In this document: positions 6,901 to 14,360 of the stretch, one piece after another
Layout of the letters: each line of letters opens with the position of its first letter
Numbering within the stretch: the stretch's first letter is position 1
Source: an uncultured Corynebacterium sp.
GTDB taxonomy: Bacteria; Actinomycetota; Actinomycetes; Mycobacteriales; Mycobacteriaceae
Direction of reading: 5' to 3'
DNA length: 21,484 nt
Assembly: GCF_937999985.1 (NCBI RefSeq)
Contig: NZ_CALLDG010000064.1
Location: 1-21,484 of the forward strand
Translations under genes and position numbers: made by a program
The notes under the pieces: generated by a model
The model's database searches: none
What the model was told of the DNA's origin: nothing
Seen by the model: the letters and a program-made list of their open reading frames with translations, nothing else

Positions 6901-8533
6901 CCCCTGGATCGCCGAGGTGCGCGTGACCACCCCGGGCGTGGGCCTTATCTCCCCGCCGCCGCACCACGACATCTACTCCATCGAGGACCTGGCGCAGCTG
7001 ATCCATGACCTGAAGAACGCCAACCCGGATGCCCGCATCCACGTCAAGCTCGTCGCCGAGCAGGGCGTGGGCACGGTCGCCGCCGGTGTGTCCAAGGCAC
7101 ACGCGGATGTAGTGCTGATCTCCGGTCACGATGGCGGCACGGGCGCTTCCCCGCTGACCTCGCTGAAGCACGCAGGTGGCCCGTGGGAGCTCGGCCTGGC
7201 CGAGACCCAGCAGACCCTGCTGATGAACGGCCTGCGCGACCGCATTACCGTGCAGTGTGACGGCCAGCTGAAGACCGGCCGCGACGTGATGGTGGCAGCC
7301 CTCCTGGGTGCTGAGGAATTCGGCTTCGCCACCGCCCCGCTGGTGGTCTCCGGCTGCATCATGATGCGCGTCTGCCACCTGGATACCTGCCCGGTGGGCG
7401 TGGCAACCCAGAACCCGGAGCTGCGCAAGCGCTACACGGGCCAGGCGGAGCACGTGGTGAACTTCTTCAAGTTCATCGCCGAAGAGGTCCGCGAGTACCT
7501 CGCCGAGCTGGGCTTCCGCACCCTGGAAGAGGCCGTGGGCCACTCCGAGTGCCTGACCGGTGGCGAGATGGAAGTAGAGCACAAGACCGCGGGCAAGCTG
7601 GACCTGGCGCCCATCTTCGCCCAGCCGGACAGCCCCTTCATGCACCAGGGCCTGCACTGCACCAAGGAGCAGGATCACTCGCTGGACAAGGCGCTGGATA
7701 ACCAGATCCGTTCTGATGCGGAGGACACGATCCGCCGCGCCGCTGCGGGCGAGGATGTCTCGATCGACCTCAGCTACCCGATCACCAACGTCAACCGCAC
7801 CGTTGGCACCATGACTGGCTCGTTGATCTCCCGCGTGGCCGACCGCGATGGCCTGCCGCAGGACACTGTGAACCTGCAGTTCACGGGCTCCGCAGGTAAC
7901 TCCTTCGGTGCCTTTGCCACCCATGGCATGACGCTCACCCTTAATGGTGACGCCAACGACTATGTGGGCAAGGGTCTGTCTGGCGGCCGCATTGTCATCC
8001 GCCCGGCCGCCAACCACGGGGCGGAGGATACGACCAGCGACGTCATCGCCGGCAACGTGCTGGGATTCGGTGGCGTACACGGCGAAATGTTCATCCGCGG
8101 CACCGTGGGCGAGCGCTTCTGCGTGCGTAACTCCGGCCTCACCGCCGTCGTCGAGGGCGTGGGCGACCACGGCTGTGAGTACATGACGGGTGGTCGCGTT
8201 ATCGTCCTGGGCAAGATCGGCAACAACTTCGCGGCCGGCATGTCTGGCGGCATTGCCTACCTGGTGGATGACGGTAGTGGCGTCACCGACCGCATCAACA
8301 CCGAGCTCGTCGACATCGAAAAGATCACCGATGAGGAAGAACTGCGCTGGGTCGAGCAGACGATCCAGACCCACCGCGACCTGACCGGATCTACCGTGGA
8401 GGTAAACGCCGCGGATCTGATCAAGGTCATGCCCCGCGACTACGCGCGTGTGCTCAAGACGATCGCACGGGCCGAAGCCGAAGGCTTGGACAACGACGGC
8501 ATCGCCGCCGCAATCATGGAGGAAGTGAAGTAA
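3926..8533 (+). CDS. gltB: glutamate synthase (NADPH) large subunit
   Basis: The 1535-residue alpha subunit of GOGAT makes two glutamates from glutamine and 2-oxoglutarate in the cytoplasm, using electrons delivered by GltD. An N-terminal class II glutamine amidotransferase domain follows a 19-residue propeptide; Cys20 in HDACGVAF is the nucleophile exposed after processing. The central domain, the FMN-binding synthase barrel (SAEAHETLAIAMNR, GEGGQLPPSKV, ISGHDGGTGASP) and the C-terminal beta-helix (GFGGVHGEMFIRGTVGERF) follow in order. Cysteines 1144, 1150 and 1155 (Cx5Cx4C) bind the 3Fe-4S cluster. The length is typical for bacterial GltB. It heads an operon with gltD, whose ATG directly follows the TAA. 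The upstream gap has GlxR-like and DtxR-like sites but no recognisable AmtR box. Confidence 0.97.
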   Translation: MKNYPARQGLYDPQFEHDACGVAFVADMHGRATRDIVDKGIQALVNLDHRGAAGAEKNTGDGAGILIQVPDRFYREEMAKQDITLPPAGQYATGIAFLPNSRMAALDAVRAVEAIVKEEGLNLIGWRDVPVDDSSLGAIARDAEPLFHQLFISGVDANGAPLEGLELDRRAFFVRKRAERELGTKGAGEGSGGDTVYFPSLSSRTVVYKGMLTTPQLREFYLDLQDERMESALAIVHSRFSTNTFPSWPLAHPYRLVAHNGEINTVRGNENWMRARESQLRSEVLGDLDRVLPICDPEGSDTGRFDEALELLHLAGRSLPHAVLMMVPQAWERNPHIDPQVRAFYEYHSSFMEAWDGPAAITFTDGTLIGATLDRNGLRPGRIWITKDGLVVMASEAGVLDIPDSEIVKRTRVEPGKMFLVDTSRGCVVEDEEIKQALADQPYQQWVEENLVRESDLPTVEPIAMNHERIVLRQRVFGYTEEDLETLLRPMADNGAEGIGSMGTDTPIAALSDRPRLLYDFFAQRFAQVTNPPLDSYREKMVTSMFTQLGAQADVLNPGPDAAHRIHLDSPILGNQTLANLASAAENAEAAGSDVDLSAFKAVRIPGLYSVAHGGKGLREAINRIRRQVTEAIEDGATILILSDRESDERYAPIPSLLLTSAVHHHMVQEKTRTRASLVIESGGAREVHHLAMLINFGADAINPYMALETVNEMANDGRVGVTAEEAEENYIKAATAGIQKVMSKMGIATVASYRGSQLADVVGLHQSLLDEYFVGAFSPISGIGLDEIADDVAKRHRAAFLPRPEEQAHRELEIGGEYKWRREGEYHLFNPETVFKLQHATRTGQYRIFKEYTEKVNKQSERLATLRGLFKFKSNRPSIPIEEVEPVSEIVKRFATGAMSYGSISAEAHETLAIAMNRLKGMSNSGEGGEDPARFEPEPNGDWKRSAIKQVASGRFGVTSHYLNNCTDIQIKMAQGAKPGEGGQLPPSKVYPWIAEVRVTTPGVGLISPPPHHDIYSIEDLAQLIHDLKNANPDARIHVKLVAEQGVGTVAAGVSKAHADVVLISGHDGGTGASPLTSLKHAGGPWELGLAETQQTLLMNGLRDRITVQCDGQLKTGRDVMVAALLGAEEFGFATAPLVVSGCIMMRVCHLDTCPVGVATQNPELRKRYTGQAEHVVNFFKFIAEEVREYLAELGFRTLEEAVGHSECLTGGEMEVEHKTAGKLDLAPIFAQPDSPFMHQGLHCTKEQDHSLDKALDNQIRSDAEDTIRRAAAGEDVSIDLSYPITNVNRTVGTMTGSLISRVADRDGLPQDTVNLQFTGSAGNSFGAFATHGMTLTLNGDANDYVGKGLSGGRIVIRPAANHGAEDTTSDVIAGNVLGFGGVHGEMFIRGTVGERFCVRNSGLTAVVEGVGDHGCEYMTGGRVIVLGKIGNNFAAGMSGGIAYLVDDGSGVTDRINTELVDIEKITDEEELRWVEQTIQTHRDLTGSTVEVNAADLIKVMPRDYARVLKTIARAEAEGLDNDGIAAAIMEEVK

Positions 8534-10072
8534 ATGGCTGATCCACGCGGATTTCTGAAGCACCGCCGCGAGTCGGCGGCACACCGACCCGTCCCGCTGC
8601 GCCTGCTGGATTGGAACGAGGTCTACGAAGACTTCTCCGACGACAAGGTGCAGACCCAGGCCAGCCGTTGCATGGACTGCGGCATCCCGTTCTGCCACGA
8701 TGGCTGCCCGCTGGGCAACATCATCCCCGAGTGGAACGACCTGGTGCGCAAGGGCAACTGGCGCGAGGCCTATGACCGCCTGCACGCCACCAACAACTTC
8801 CCGGAGTTCACCGGCCGCCTGTGCCCCGCACCCTGCGAAGGCGCATGCGTGCTGGGTATCGGCGACGACCCGGTGAACATCAAGACCGTCGAGTACACCA
8901 TCGTTGAGCACGCTTGGAAGGAAGGCTGGGTCAAGCCGATCAAGCCGAGCTTCAAGACCGGCCAGCGCGTGGCCGTCGTGGGCTCCGGCCCGGCCGGCCT
9001 GGCTGCCGCGCAGCAGCTGACCCGCGCGGGCCACGACGTCACCGTCTTCGAGCGCGCAGACCGCATCGGTGGCCTGATGCGCTACGGCGTGCCCGAGTAC
9101 AAGATGGAAAAGAAGTGGATCGACCGCCGTCTCGAGCAGATGGAGGCCGAAGGCACGAAGTTCGTCGTCAACACCTCGCCGACCGGTGAGCAGCTGAAGG
9201 AGTTCGACGGCGTGATCGTCGCCATCGGCTCTACCGTCGGCCGCGATCTGCCCGTCGTGGGCCGCGACCTGAAGGGTGTCTACCAGGCGATGGAGTACCT
9301 GCCGGAGGCCAACAAGGTCTGCGAAGGCGACCGCGAGGTTTCCACCATCAACGCCAAGGGCAAGCGCGTGGTGATCATCGGCGGTGGCGATACCGGTACC
9401 GACTGCTTCGGCACCGCGCTGCGCCAGGGCGCCATCTCTGTGTCCCAGTTCGACATCACCCCGAAGCCGCCGAAGACCCGCGGTGCATCCACCCCGTGGC
9501 CGACTTACCCGCGCATCTGGCGCGTGGCGTCCGCCCACGAGGAGGGCGAGTACCGCGTGACCGGCAACGAGTCCGCCGACGAGATCGCCGCCCTGGGCCT
9601 GGCCGAGCGCCAGCCGGGCGACGAGCTGGGCATCCGCCGCTACTCCATCAACACGGTGGAGATCACCGGCGACGGCGAGAAGGTCACCGGCCTGAAGGGC
9701 GCCGAGTGCCGCTTTGGCGAGAACGGCCTGGAGAACATCCCGGAGTCCGACTTCGAGATGGATGCCGACCTGGTGCTGCTGGCGATGGGCTTCGTCTCCG
9801 TCGAGGAGACCCCGGTGGTGCGGGACCTGGGCCTGCAGATCGGCGAGCGTGGCCGCCTGGAGCGCGACGATACCTTCCGCGCCCAGCCCACCAACGCTGA
9901 GTTCGCGGACATTCCGGTGTTCGTCGCCGGCGACGCGGGCCGTGGCCAGTCCCTGATCGTGTGGGGCATCTCCGAGGGCCGTTCCGCAGCAGCGGAGCTG
10001 GACCGCGAGCTGATGGGCGAGACCGCCCTGCCGCGCCCGATCAACCCGACTGACGTGGCGATGCAGGCTTGA
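8534..10072 (+). CDS. gltD: glutamate synthase (NADPH) small subunit
   Basis: The 512-residue beta subunit oxidises NADPH through FAD and passes electrons by Fe-S clusters to GltB. An N-terminal region holds two cysteine groups, Cys46/49/54/58 and Cys97/101/105, of the type that binds 4Fe-4S clusters in GltD and related dehydrogenases. A GxGxxG FAD motif (VVGSGPAGLAAA) begins near 148 and a second nucleotide motif (VVIIGGGDTGTDC) near 280 for NADPH. A conserved FAD-contact region near the C-terminus includes VFVAGDAGRGQSLIVW. The ATG abuts the gltB stop (TAAATG), so translation of the two subunits is probably coupled. The stop overlaps the start of the downstream exporter gene. Confidence 0.97.
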   Translation: MADPRGFLKHRRESAAHRPVPLRLLDWNEVYEDFSDDKVQTQASRCMDCGIPFCHDGCPLGNIIPEWNDLVRKGNWREAYDRLHATNNFPEFTGRLCPAPCEGACVLGIGDDPVNIKTVEYTIVEHAWKEGWVKPIKPSFKTGQRVAVVGSGPAGLAAAQQLTRAGHDVTVFERADRIGGLMRYGVPEYKMEKKWIDRRLEQMEAEGTKFVVNTSPTGEQLKEFDGVIVAIGSTVGRDLPVVGRDLKGVYQAMEYLPEANKVCEGDREVSTINAKGKRVVIIGGGDTGTDCFGTALRQGAISVSQFDITPKPPKTRGASTPWPTYPRIWRVASAHEEGEYRVTGNESADEIAALGLAERQPGDELGIRRYSINTVEITGDGEKVTGLKGAECRFGENGLENIPESDFEMDADLVLLAMGFVSVEETPVVRDLGLQIGERGRLERDDTFRAQPTNAEFADIPVFVAGDAGRGQSLIVWGISEGRSAAAELDRELMGETALPRPINPTDVAMQA

Positions 10073-10764
10073 GCCTAGCCGCTTACCTAGGGCTGCTCGG
10101 TGCCTGGGTGCTGGCCATTACGATGCCAGGCCCGGACACCGTGCAGCTCATTCGTTTGGGTGCCCGTTCGCGCCGCTCGGCGGTGTTCGCCGCACTGGGA
10201 ATTAGCACGGGCAACGTGCTGTGGCCGGTAGTCACGATGCTGGGCCTGGCCGCGCTGATCGCGGCCTTCCCGTGGATCCTGACCGTGTTGTACCTGTTCG
10301 GCGGCTGTTTCCTGATCTATATGGGCCAAGGCGCGTTTCGCTCCGGGTACGCAGATTGGCGCGCCCGGGCGGTCTTGCCTGCTGTTTCTATTAATGACGC
10401 CACCAGCGCTCCAACGTCTGAAGGTGGAGCACCGGCAGCGGCGCGTGCACCGCTGGGGGACTTCGCCTCCTGGCGTCTGGGGCTGGCGACGAACCTCTCC
10501 AACCCCAAGGCGCTGCTGTTCTTCGGTTCGGTGTTCGCTCAGTTCATCCCGGTGGAGGCTTCCTTGCTGGACCGGCTGCTGGTGCTGGTCTTGATGACTG
10601 TCGTGGGCGTGGCGTGGTTCTGCGGATTCGCCCTGGCAGTGGCCGCGGGAGCGGAGAAGATCCAGCGAATCAACCCCTTCATCGAGATGGTGGCCGGGGT
10701 GATCTTCGTCGTGCTGGGCGCGTTCCTAGCCTTCGAGGGCGTGCAGATGCTGGTGGGTAGCTAA
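10069..10764 (+). CDS. LysE/RhtB-family amino-acid exporter
   Basis: A 231-residue hydrophobic protein with about six membrane segments. It begins LAAYLGLLGAWVLAITMPGPD, containing the family's N-terminal PGPD motif, then LGISTGNVLWPVVTMLGLAA and a later NLSNPKALLFFGSVF, both typical of RhtB/LysE transporters. These export amino acids such as threonine, homoserine, lysine or leucine; the substrate here is unknown. A hydrophilic loop of about 30 residues (around 105-135, Ala/Gly/Ser-rich) splits the two halves. The start is TTG at 10069, overlapping the gltD stop in TTGA; the next ATG would remove the first membrane segment. The overlap argues that it is co-translated with glutamate synthase. 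Confidence 0.82.
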   Translation: MSLAAYLGLLGAWVLAITMPGPDTVQLIRLGARSRRSAVFAALGISTGNVLWPVVTMLGLAALIAAFPWILTVLYLFGGCFLIYMGQGAFRSGYADWRARAVLPAVSINDATSAPTSEGGAPAAARAPLGDFASWRLGLATNLSNPKALLFFGSVFAQFIPVEASLLDRLLVLVLMTVVGVAWFCGFALAVAAGAEKIQRINPFIEMVAGVIFVVLGAFLAFEGVQMLVGS

Positions 10765-10771
10765 AGCCCGC

Positions 10772-10777
10772 TAGACT
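10772..10777 (+). promoter_or_regulatory. -10 box of the S4-domain gene, leaderless
   Basis: TAGACT fits TANNNT and ends 7 nt before the ATG at 10785, predicting transcription from the start codon itself. GAGG at 10778-10781 is only three bases from the ATG, close for a normal ribosome binding site. The gene might therefore be expressed apart from the gltBD operon even though it follows the exporter by only 20 bp. Confidence 0.35.
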
Positions 10778-10784
10778 GAGGCCC

Positions 10785-11168
10785 ATGGAGTTTCCAGAGG
10801 TCAGCATTCGCGATTCTGAAATCAAACTGGGGCAGTTCATCAAACTGGCGAACCTGGTGGAGACCGGTGGGGAGGCCAAGGAAGCCATCGCCGCCGGAGT
10901 TGTGCAGGTCAACGGCGCGGTGGATACCCGCCGCGGTAAGGCGCTGCGCCCGGGCGACGAAGTGACCCTGGTGGATGCGGACACTGGCGACGTGCTGGCG
11001 GGAGCCGTGGTGGCCGGCGCGGCGGATGCTGGCGCTGCTGCGAATGGAGCGGAATCCGACGATGACCTCGGCGAGTTTTTCGACGAGTCCACTGCGGACG
11101 ATGACTTCGATCCGGAGAAGTGGCGCAACGTCAGCCTGGAAGATGTCCGCGAGGATAACGCGATCTAG
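10785..11168 (+). CDS. small S4-domain RNA-binding protein
   Basis: A 127-residue cytoplasmic protein. Residues about 14-60 form an S4-type RNA-binding fold (IKLGQFIKLANLVETGGEAK, then VVQVNGAVDTRRGKALRPGDEV), as in YaaA/YbcJ-like single-domain S4 proteins. These are thought to bind structured RNA, possibly rRNA; the target here is unknown. After residue 75 there is an Ala/Gly-rich stretch and a strongly acidic tail (ESDDDLGEFFDE) that is longer than in compact YbcJ-type proteins. It lies 20 bp downstream of the exporter gene on the same strand. Confidence 0.8.
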   Translation: MEFPEVSIRDSEIKLGQFIKLANLVETGGEAKEAIAAGVVQVNGAVDTRRGKALRPGDEVTLVDADTGDVLAGAVVAGAADAGAAANGAESDDDLGEFFDESTADDDFDPEKWRNVSLEDVREDNAI

Positions 11169-11182
11169 CGTTAGCTGAATGC

Positions 11183-11200
11183 CTGGCCTGCGGAGGCCGG
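11183..11200 (+). terminator. weak hairpin after the S4-domain gene
   Basis: CTGGCCT/AGGCCGG with loop GCGG forms a 7-bp stem including one G-T pair, 14 bp after the S4 gene stop. It lacks a T run, so it may only be a weak or factor-dependent terminator. Confidence 0.25.
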
Positions 11201-11262
11201 TTGGCGTCAATAAGAAACAACAGACACACCCCAAGAACACAAGAAAGAGCAGTGGAGGAACC

Positions 11263-12105
11263 ATGCCTGCAATGATCGCCCAGCCCGGAATGCCCGTATG
11301 GTTGGACCTGGCCAGCACCGATGCAGTCAGCGCGGAGAAGTTCTACAGCGAGTTGCTGGGCTGGGAGTTCGAGCCGGTCGCCGATGGTTACGACGGCTAC
11401 ACCGTGGCGAAGAAGCAGGGCATGCCGGTGGCGGGCATCGCGCAGATCCCGGAGGGCAACCAATCCCTGTGGGGAGTGCTGCTGTACACCCCGGACGTGC
11501 AACAGGCGCACGACAAGGCAGTGCAGGCGGGGGCGAAGTCCGTGCTGGAGCCGCAGGATCTGGGCGACCGTGGCGACATGGCCGTCATCGTCGACCCGTC
11601 GGGGGCCACGGTCGGTCTGCGCAATCCCGCGGACGAGCATGCGTTGATCGCCGCGGGCGAGCCCGGAACCCCGGTGTGGTTCGAGCTGATGGTGGCTCAG
11701 AACTGGGATACGACGCTGGAGTTCTACCACGAGCTGGCGGGCTGGGATATTAAGGCCACAGGGGATGGTACGGGGGATGGCACAGGGGATGAGGAGTTCC
11801 GCTATGCCACCGGCGAGTTCGACGGCGCGGCCGTGGTGGGCCTGTGGGATACCTCCAAGCTGGAGGTGCCCGGGATGTGGACCGTTTACCTCGGCGTGGC
11901 GGACGTGGACGCCGCCATCGCCAACACGCCAGAGCTGGGCGGAAAGGTGATCCGCCCCGCCTGGGAATCCGAGTTCGGCCGCATGGCCACCATCGAGGAC
12001 CCGACGGGCGCGCTGGTGAACCTCTGCGAGATTGAGGAGTTCGTCCCCGACGAGGACGCGCACGAGCCGGACCTGCTGGCCCCGGAGAACTTCCAGGCGT
12101 TCTAG
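11263..12105 (+). CDS. two-domain VOC (glyoxalase/bleomycin-resistance fold) protein
   Basis: A 280-residue cytoplasmic protein made of two similar vicinal-oxygen-chelate domains: MPVWLDLASTDAVSAEKFY with WGVLLYTPDV and VDPSGATVGL in the first half, and TPVWFELMVAQNWDTTLEFY with WTVYLGVADV and EDPTGALVNL in the second. Similar actinobacterial proteins are annotated as glyoxalase-like or hydroxylase-like, but no substrate can be inferred. ATG 11263 is chosen over the upstream frame opening at 11179 because GGAGGA lies just before it. Between the two halves a 12-bp repeat encodes a short Gly-Asp-Gly-Thr run. The gene converges on the M13 peptidase gene. Confidence 0.85.
   Translation: MPAMIAQPGMPVWLDLASTDAVSAEKFYSELLGWEFEPVADGYDGYTVAKKQGMPVAGIAQIPEGNQSLWGVLLYTPDVQQAHDKAVQAGAKSVLEPQDLGDRGDMAVIVDPSGATVGLRNPADEHALIAAGEPGTPVWFELMVAQNWDTTLEFYHELAGWDIKATGDGTGDGTGDEEFRYATGEFDGAAVVGLWDTSKLEVPGMWTVYLGVADVDAAIANTPELGGKVIRPAWESEFGRMATIEDPTGALVNLCEIEEFVPDEDAHEPDLLAPENFQAF
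11758..11790 (+). repeat. in-frame 12-bp tandem repeat
   Basis: Two full copies and one partial copy of an ACAGGGGATGGT-like unit (11758-11769, 11770-11781, 11782-11790) encode the run TGDGTGDGTGD in the second VOC domain. A 12-bp period keeps the frame if copies are gained or lost. Confidence 0.7.
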
Positions 12106-12181
12106 CGCGCCGGGCTGGCCTCGGCGGGTCGGGCAAGCCCAGCGGGCGCCCGGTTAGGCTCGGCGAGCCCGGCGAGCACCG
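12106..12181. other. GC-rich gap between convergent genes
   Basis: The 76 bp between the VOC and M13 stop codons contain several short inverted repeats: GGGC/GCCC near 12132-12141, the palindrome GGGCGCCC near 12144-12151, and GCTCG/CGAGC around 12156-12166. There is no T run on either strand, so a bidirectional terminator is possible but not shown. Confidence 0.25.
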
Positions 12182-14299
12182 CTACCAGATGCAGACGCGC
12201 TCGTCCTCGGCGAGCCACATTCCGTCGCCCTCGGAGACGTCGAAGGCCTCGTAGAACTCCGCGATGTTGCTGGAGACCACGTTGCAGCGGAACTCCGCCG
12301 GCGAGTGCGGGTCGATGGAGGCGTACTGTGCCGCCATCTGCGGGCGGATTGCGGTCTGCCAGATCCGTGCCCAGCGCAGGAAAACGCGCTGCAGGGCGGT
12401 GTACTCGGTTTCGTCCGGGTTGCCGTCGGCATCCACCAGCCCCTCGACTGGCAGCTTCTCCGCCGTCTCGAAGGTCTGCCCCTGATCCGCCAGATAGCGG
12501 CGCAGAGCCACGATGGCGATGCCCAATCCGCCGAGGTCACCGATGTTTTCGCCCAGGGTGAAGCTGCCGTTGACGGTGTGCTCGGTGATGCCGCGCTGGC
12601 GCAGGCCCGTCGGCACCAGGCCGTCGTACTGGGCCACCAGCTTGTCGGTCAGCGCGGTGAAGGCCTTGCGGTCCTCTTCGGTCCACCAGGAGTTCAGGTT
12701 TCCGTCGCCGTCGTACTTCGAACCCTGGTCGTCGAAGCCGTGGCCGATCTCGTGGCCAATCACAGCGCCGATGGCGCCGAAGTTGCCGGCCATGTCCGCC
12801 GCCGGGTCGAAGAATGGTGGGCGCAGGATCGCCGCCGGGAAGGTGATGTCGTTCTTCACCGGGTTGTAGAACGCATTCACCGTCTGCGGGGTGGTGAACC
12901 AGGTGTCGTTGTCGCTGGGCTTACCCAGCTTGGAAACCTCGTAGTTGTGGTTGAAGCGGCTGGCCGCGCGCACGTTCGCCAGCAGATCGGCGCCGGTGGA
13001 GCCAAACTCCAGGCCGTCGAAGTCGCGCCACTTATCCGGATAGCCGATCTTCGCCTCGAACTTCTCCAGCTTCGCCAGTGCCTTCTCGCGTGTAGCGGGG
13101 GTCATCCAGGCCAGGTCGCTGATGCGCTCGCGGTAGGCGGCGATCAGGTAATCCACCAGCTCCAGCATCTTCTGCTTGTGCTCCGGCGGGAAGTGCTGGG
13201 CGACGAACTTCTTGCCGACTTCCTCGCCCACGGCGCCCTCGACCAGGGCGACGCCGCGCTTCCACCGCGCCCGCTGCTCCGTAGCGCCGGACAGGGTGCG
13301 CCCGTAGAATTCCCAGTTCCGCAGGTTCACCTCCGTCGGCAGGTATGCCGCGCTGCTCAAGATCACCCGCCAGTAGGCCCACAGCTTCCACTCATCCAGG
13401 CCACTGACCTGCGGGTTATCTCCCTCACCGGTGGCCATGGCCGCGACGTGCTCCAGGTAGCTGGGCTGGCACACCACGATGGTGCCCCCGCCCGCACTCT
13501 GCGTATCCACGCCCGTGGCCGCCAGCCACTCGCGGAAGGGGAAGCCCGTAGGCAGATCCTCGACCTTTGTCGGGTTATAAGTCTTCTCCGCATCGCGGCT
13601 GGCCACGTTGTCCCAGTGCCCGCGCGCCAGCTCGGTCTCGAACGCGCAGATCGCATCCGCCGCCGCAGCCGCGCCCGCATCCGCATACTTTCCGGGCAGC
13701 TCCAGCTCGCTGACCAGCCCCAGCATGTCCTCTACGAACTCGTGGTAGGCCTCGCGGGTCGGCGCGTGCTGTTCCTCCCGGTAGTACGCCTCATCCGGCA
13801 GCCCCAGCCCGGTCTGCACCAGGTAGGCACGCTCGATGTCCTGGCTGGAATCCTTTTCGATCCAATACCCCGCAACACCACCGGTGCCCTCCATATCGAG
13901 CCTGCCGAGTACTTTGGCCAGGTCGGTGACCGAGGTGGCGTCATTAATAAGCCCCAAAGGCTCCCGCAGGCCGGCCAGACCCGCGGCGGCGATGCCCTGC
14001 ACGTCCATAAAAGAGGAGTACAGGGCGCCCACGCGGCCGTTCGGCTCGTCGGTGGCGGCGGCCTCTACGATCTCGCGAACCTCCTGCTCGGCGAGGTCGC
14101 GCAGCTGGTGAAAGGTGCCGTCGACGGGGCGGTCGCTGGGGATCTTGTGGGTCGCCAGCCAGGCGCCGTTCACGTGGCGGTACAGGTCCTGCGCCGGTGA
14201 TGGCTGGGTGGGCTCGCCGGCCTGGTTCTGAGGCGCGGCCTCGGAGATGTCGTCTGGGGTTTCTACAGCGTTAGTTTTTGCGGCGTTGTTTTCTACCAT
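12182..14299 (-). CDS. M13-family (neprilysin-like) zinc metallopeptidase
   Basis: A 705-residue endopeptidase. The zinc site is HEIGH at 516-520 (His516, Glu517, His520) and the third ligand is Glu584 in GENIGDLGG with Asp588. The substrate-binding NAFYNP lies upstream, and the protein ends with the family-type C-x-W (VCIW). The length is typical for M13. No signal peptide or membrane anchor is visible at the N-terminus, which is polar and Ala/Asn/Glu-rich, so it may be cytoplasmic or leave the cell by another route. ATG 14299 is chosen over GTG 14341 because AGGTGG sits five bases before it. The gene is divergent from the membrane-protein/PrsW pair, with 61 bp between start codons, so the promoters probably overlap. 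Its peptide substrates are unknown. Confidence 0.92.
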   Translation of the reverse strand: MVENNAAKTNAVETPDDISEAAPQNQAGEPTQPSPAQDLYRHVNGAWLATHKIPSDRPVDGTFHQLRDLAEQEVREIVEAAATDEPNGRVGALYSSFMDVQGIAAAGLAGLREPLGLINDATSVTDLAKVLGRLDMEGTGGVAGYWIEKDSSQDIERAYLVQTGLGLPDEAYYREEQHAPTREAYHEFVEDMLGLVSELELPGKYADAGAAAAADAICAFETELARGHWDNVASRDAEKTYNPTKVEDLPTGFPFREWLAATGVDTQSAGGGTIVVCQPSYLEHVAAMATGEGDNPQVSGLDEWKLWAYWRVILSSAAYLPTEVNLRNWEFYGRTLSGATEQRARWKRGVALVEGAVGEEVGKKFVAQHFPPEHKQKMLELVDYLIAAYRERISDLAWMTPATREKALAKLEKFEAKIGYPDKWRDFDGLEFGSTGADLLANVRAASRFNHNYEVSKLGKPSDNDTWFTTPQTVNAFYNPVKNDITFPAAILRPPFFDPAADMAGNFGAIGAVIGHEIGHGFDDQGSKYDGDGNLNSWWTEEDRKAFTALTDKLVAQYDGLVPTGLRQRGITEHTVNGSFTLGENIGDLGGLGIAIVALRRYLADQGQTFETAEKLPVEGLVDADGNPDETEYTALQRVFLRWARIWQTAIRPQMAAQYASIDPHSPAEFRCNVVSSNIAEFYEAFDVSEGDGMWLAEDERVCIW

Positions 14300-14347
14300 G
14301 CCCACCACCTTAGACACCGCCGCGGACAGGGTGTCCCGCACAGTGGT

Positions 14348-14353
14348 TAGGCT
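14348..14353 (+). promoter_or_regulatory. -10 box of the membrane-protein gene, leaderless
   Basis: TAGGCT fits TANNNT and ends exactly 7 nt before ATG 14361. No Shine-Dalgarno sequence lies in front of that ATG. The hexamer falls within the 61-bp divergent control region shared with the M13 gene. Confidence 0.45.
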
Positions 14354-14360
14354 ATGGCGT

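Noticed and set aside
5384..9538. A 1384-residue open frame on the minus strand across gltB and gltD
   Set aside because: It is antisense to two unmistakable genes and its translation is low-complexity (Val, Leu, Gly, His, Arg rich). Long antisense frames arise from third-position GC bias.
12305..14200. A 631-residue plus-strand frame antisense to the M13 peptidase
   Set aside because: Shadow of a well-supported gene with HEIGH and ENIGD motifs. The translation shows no domain.
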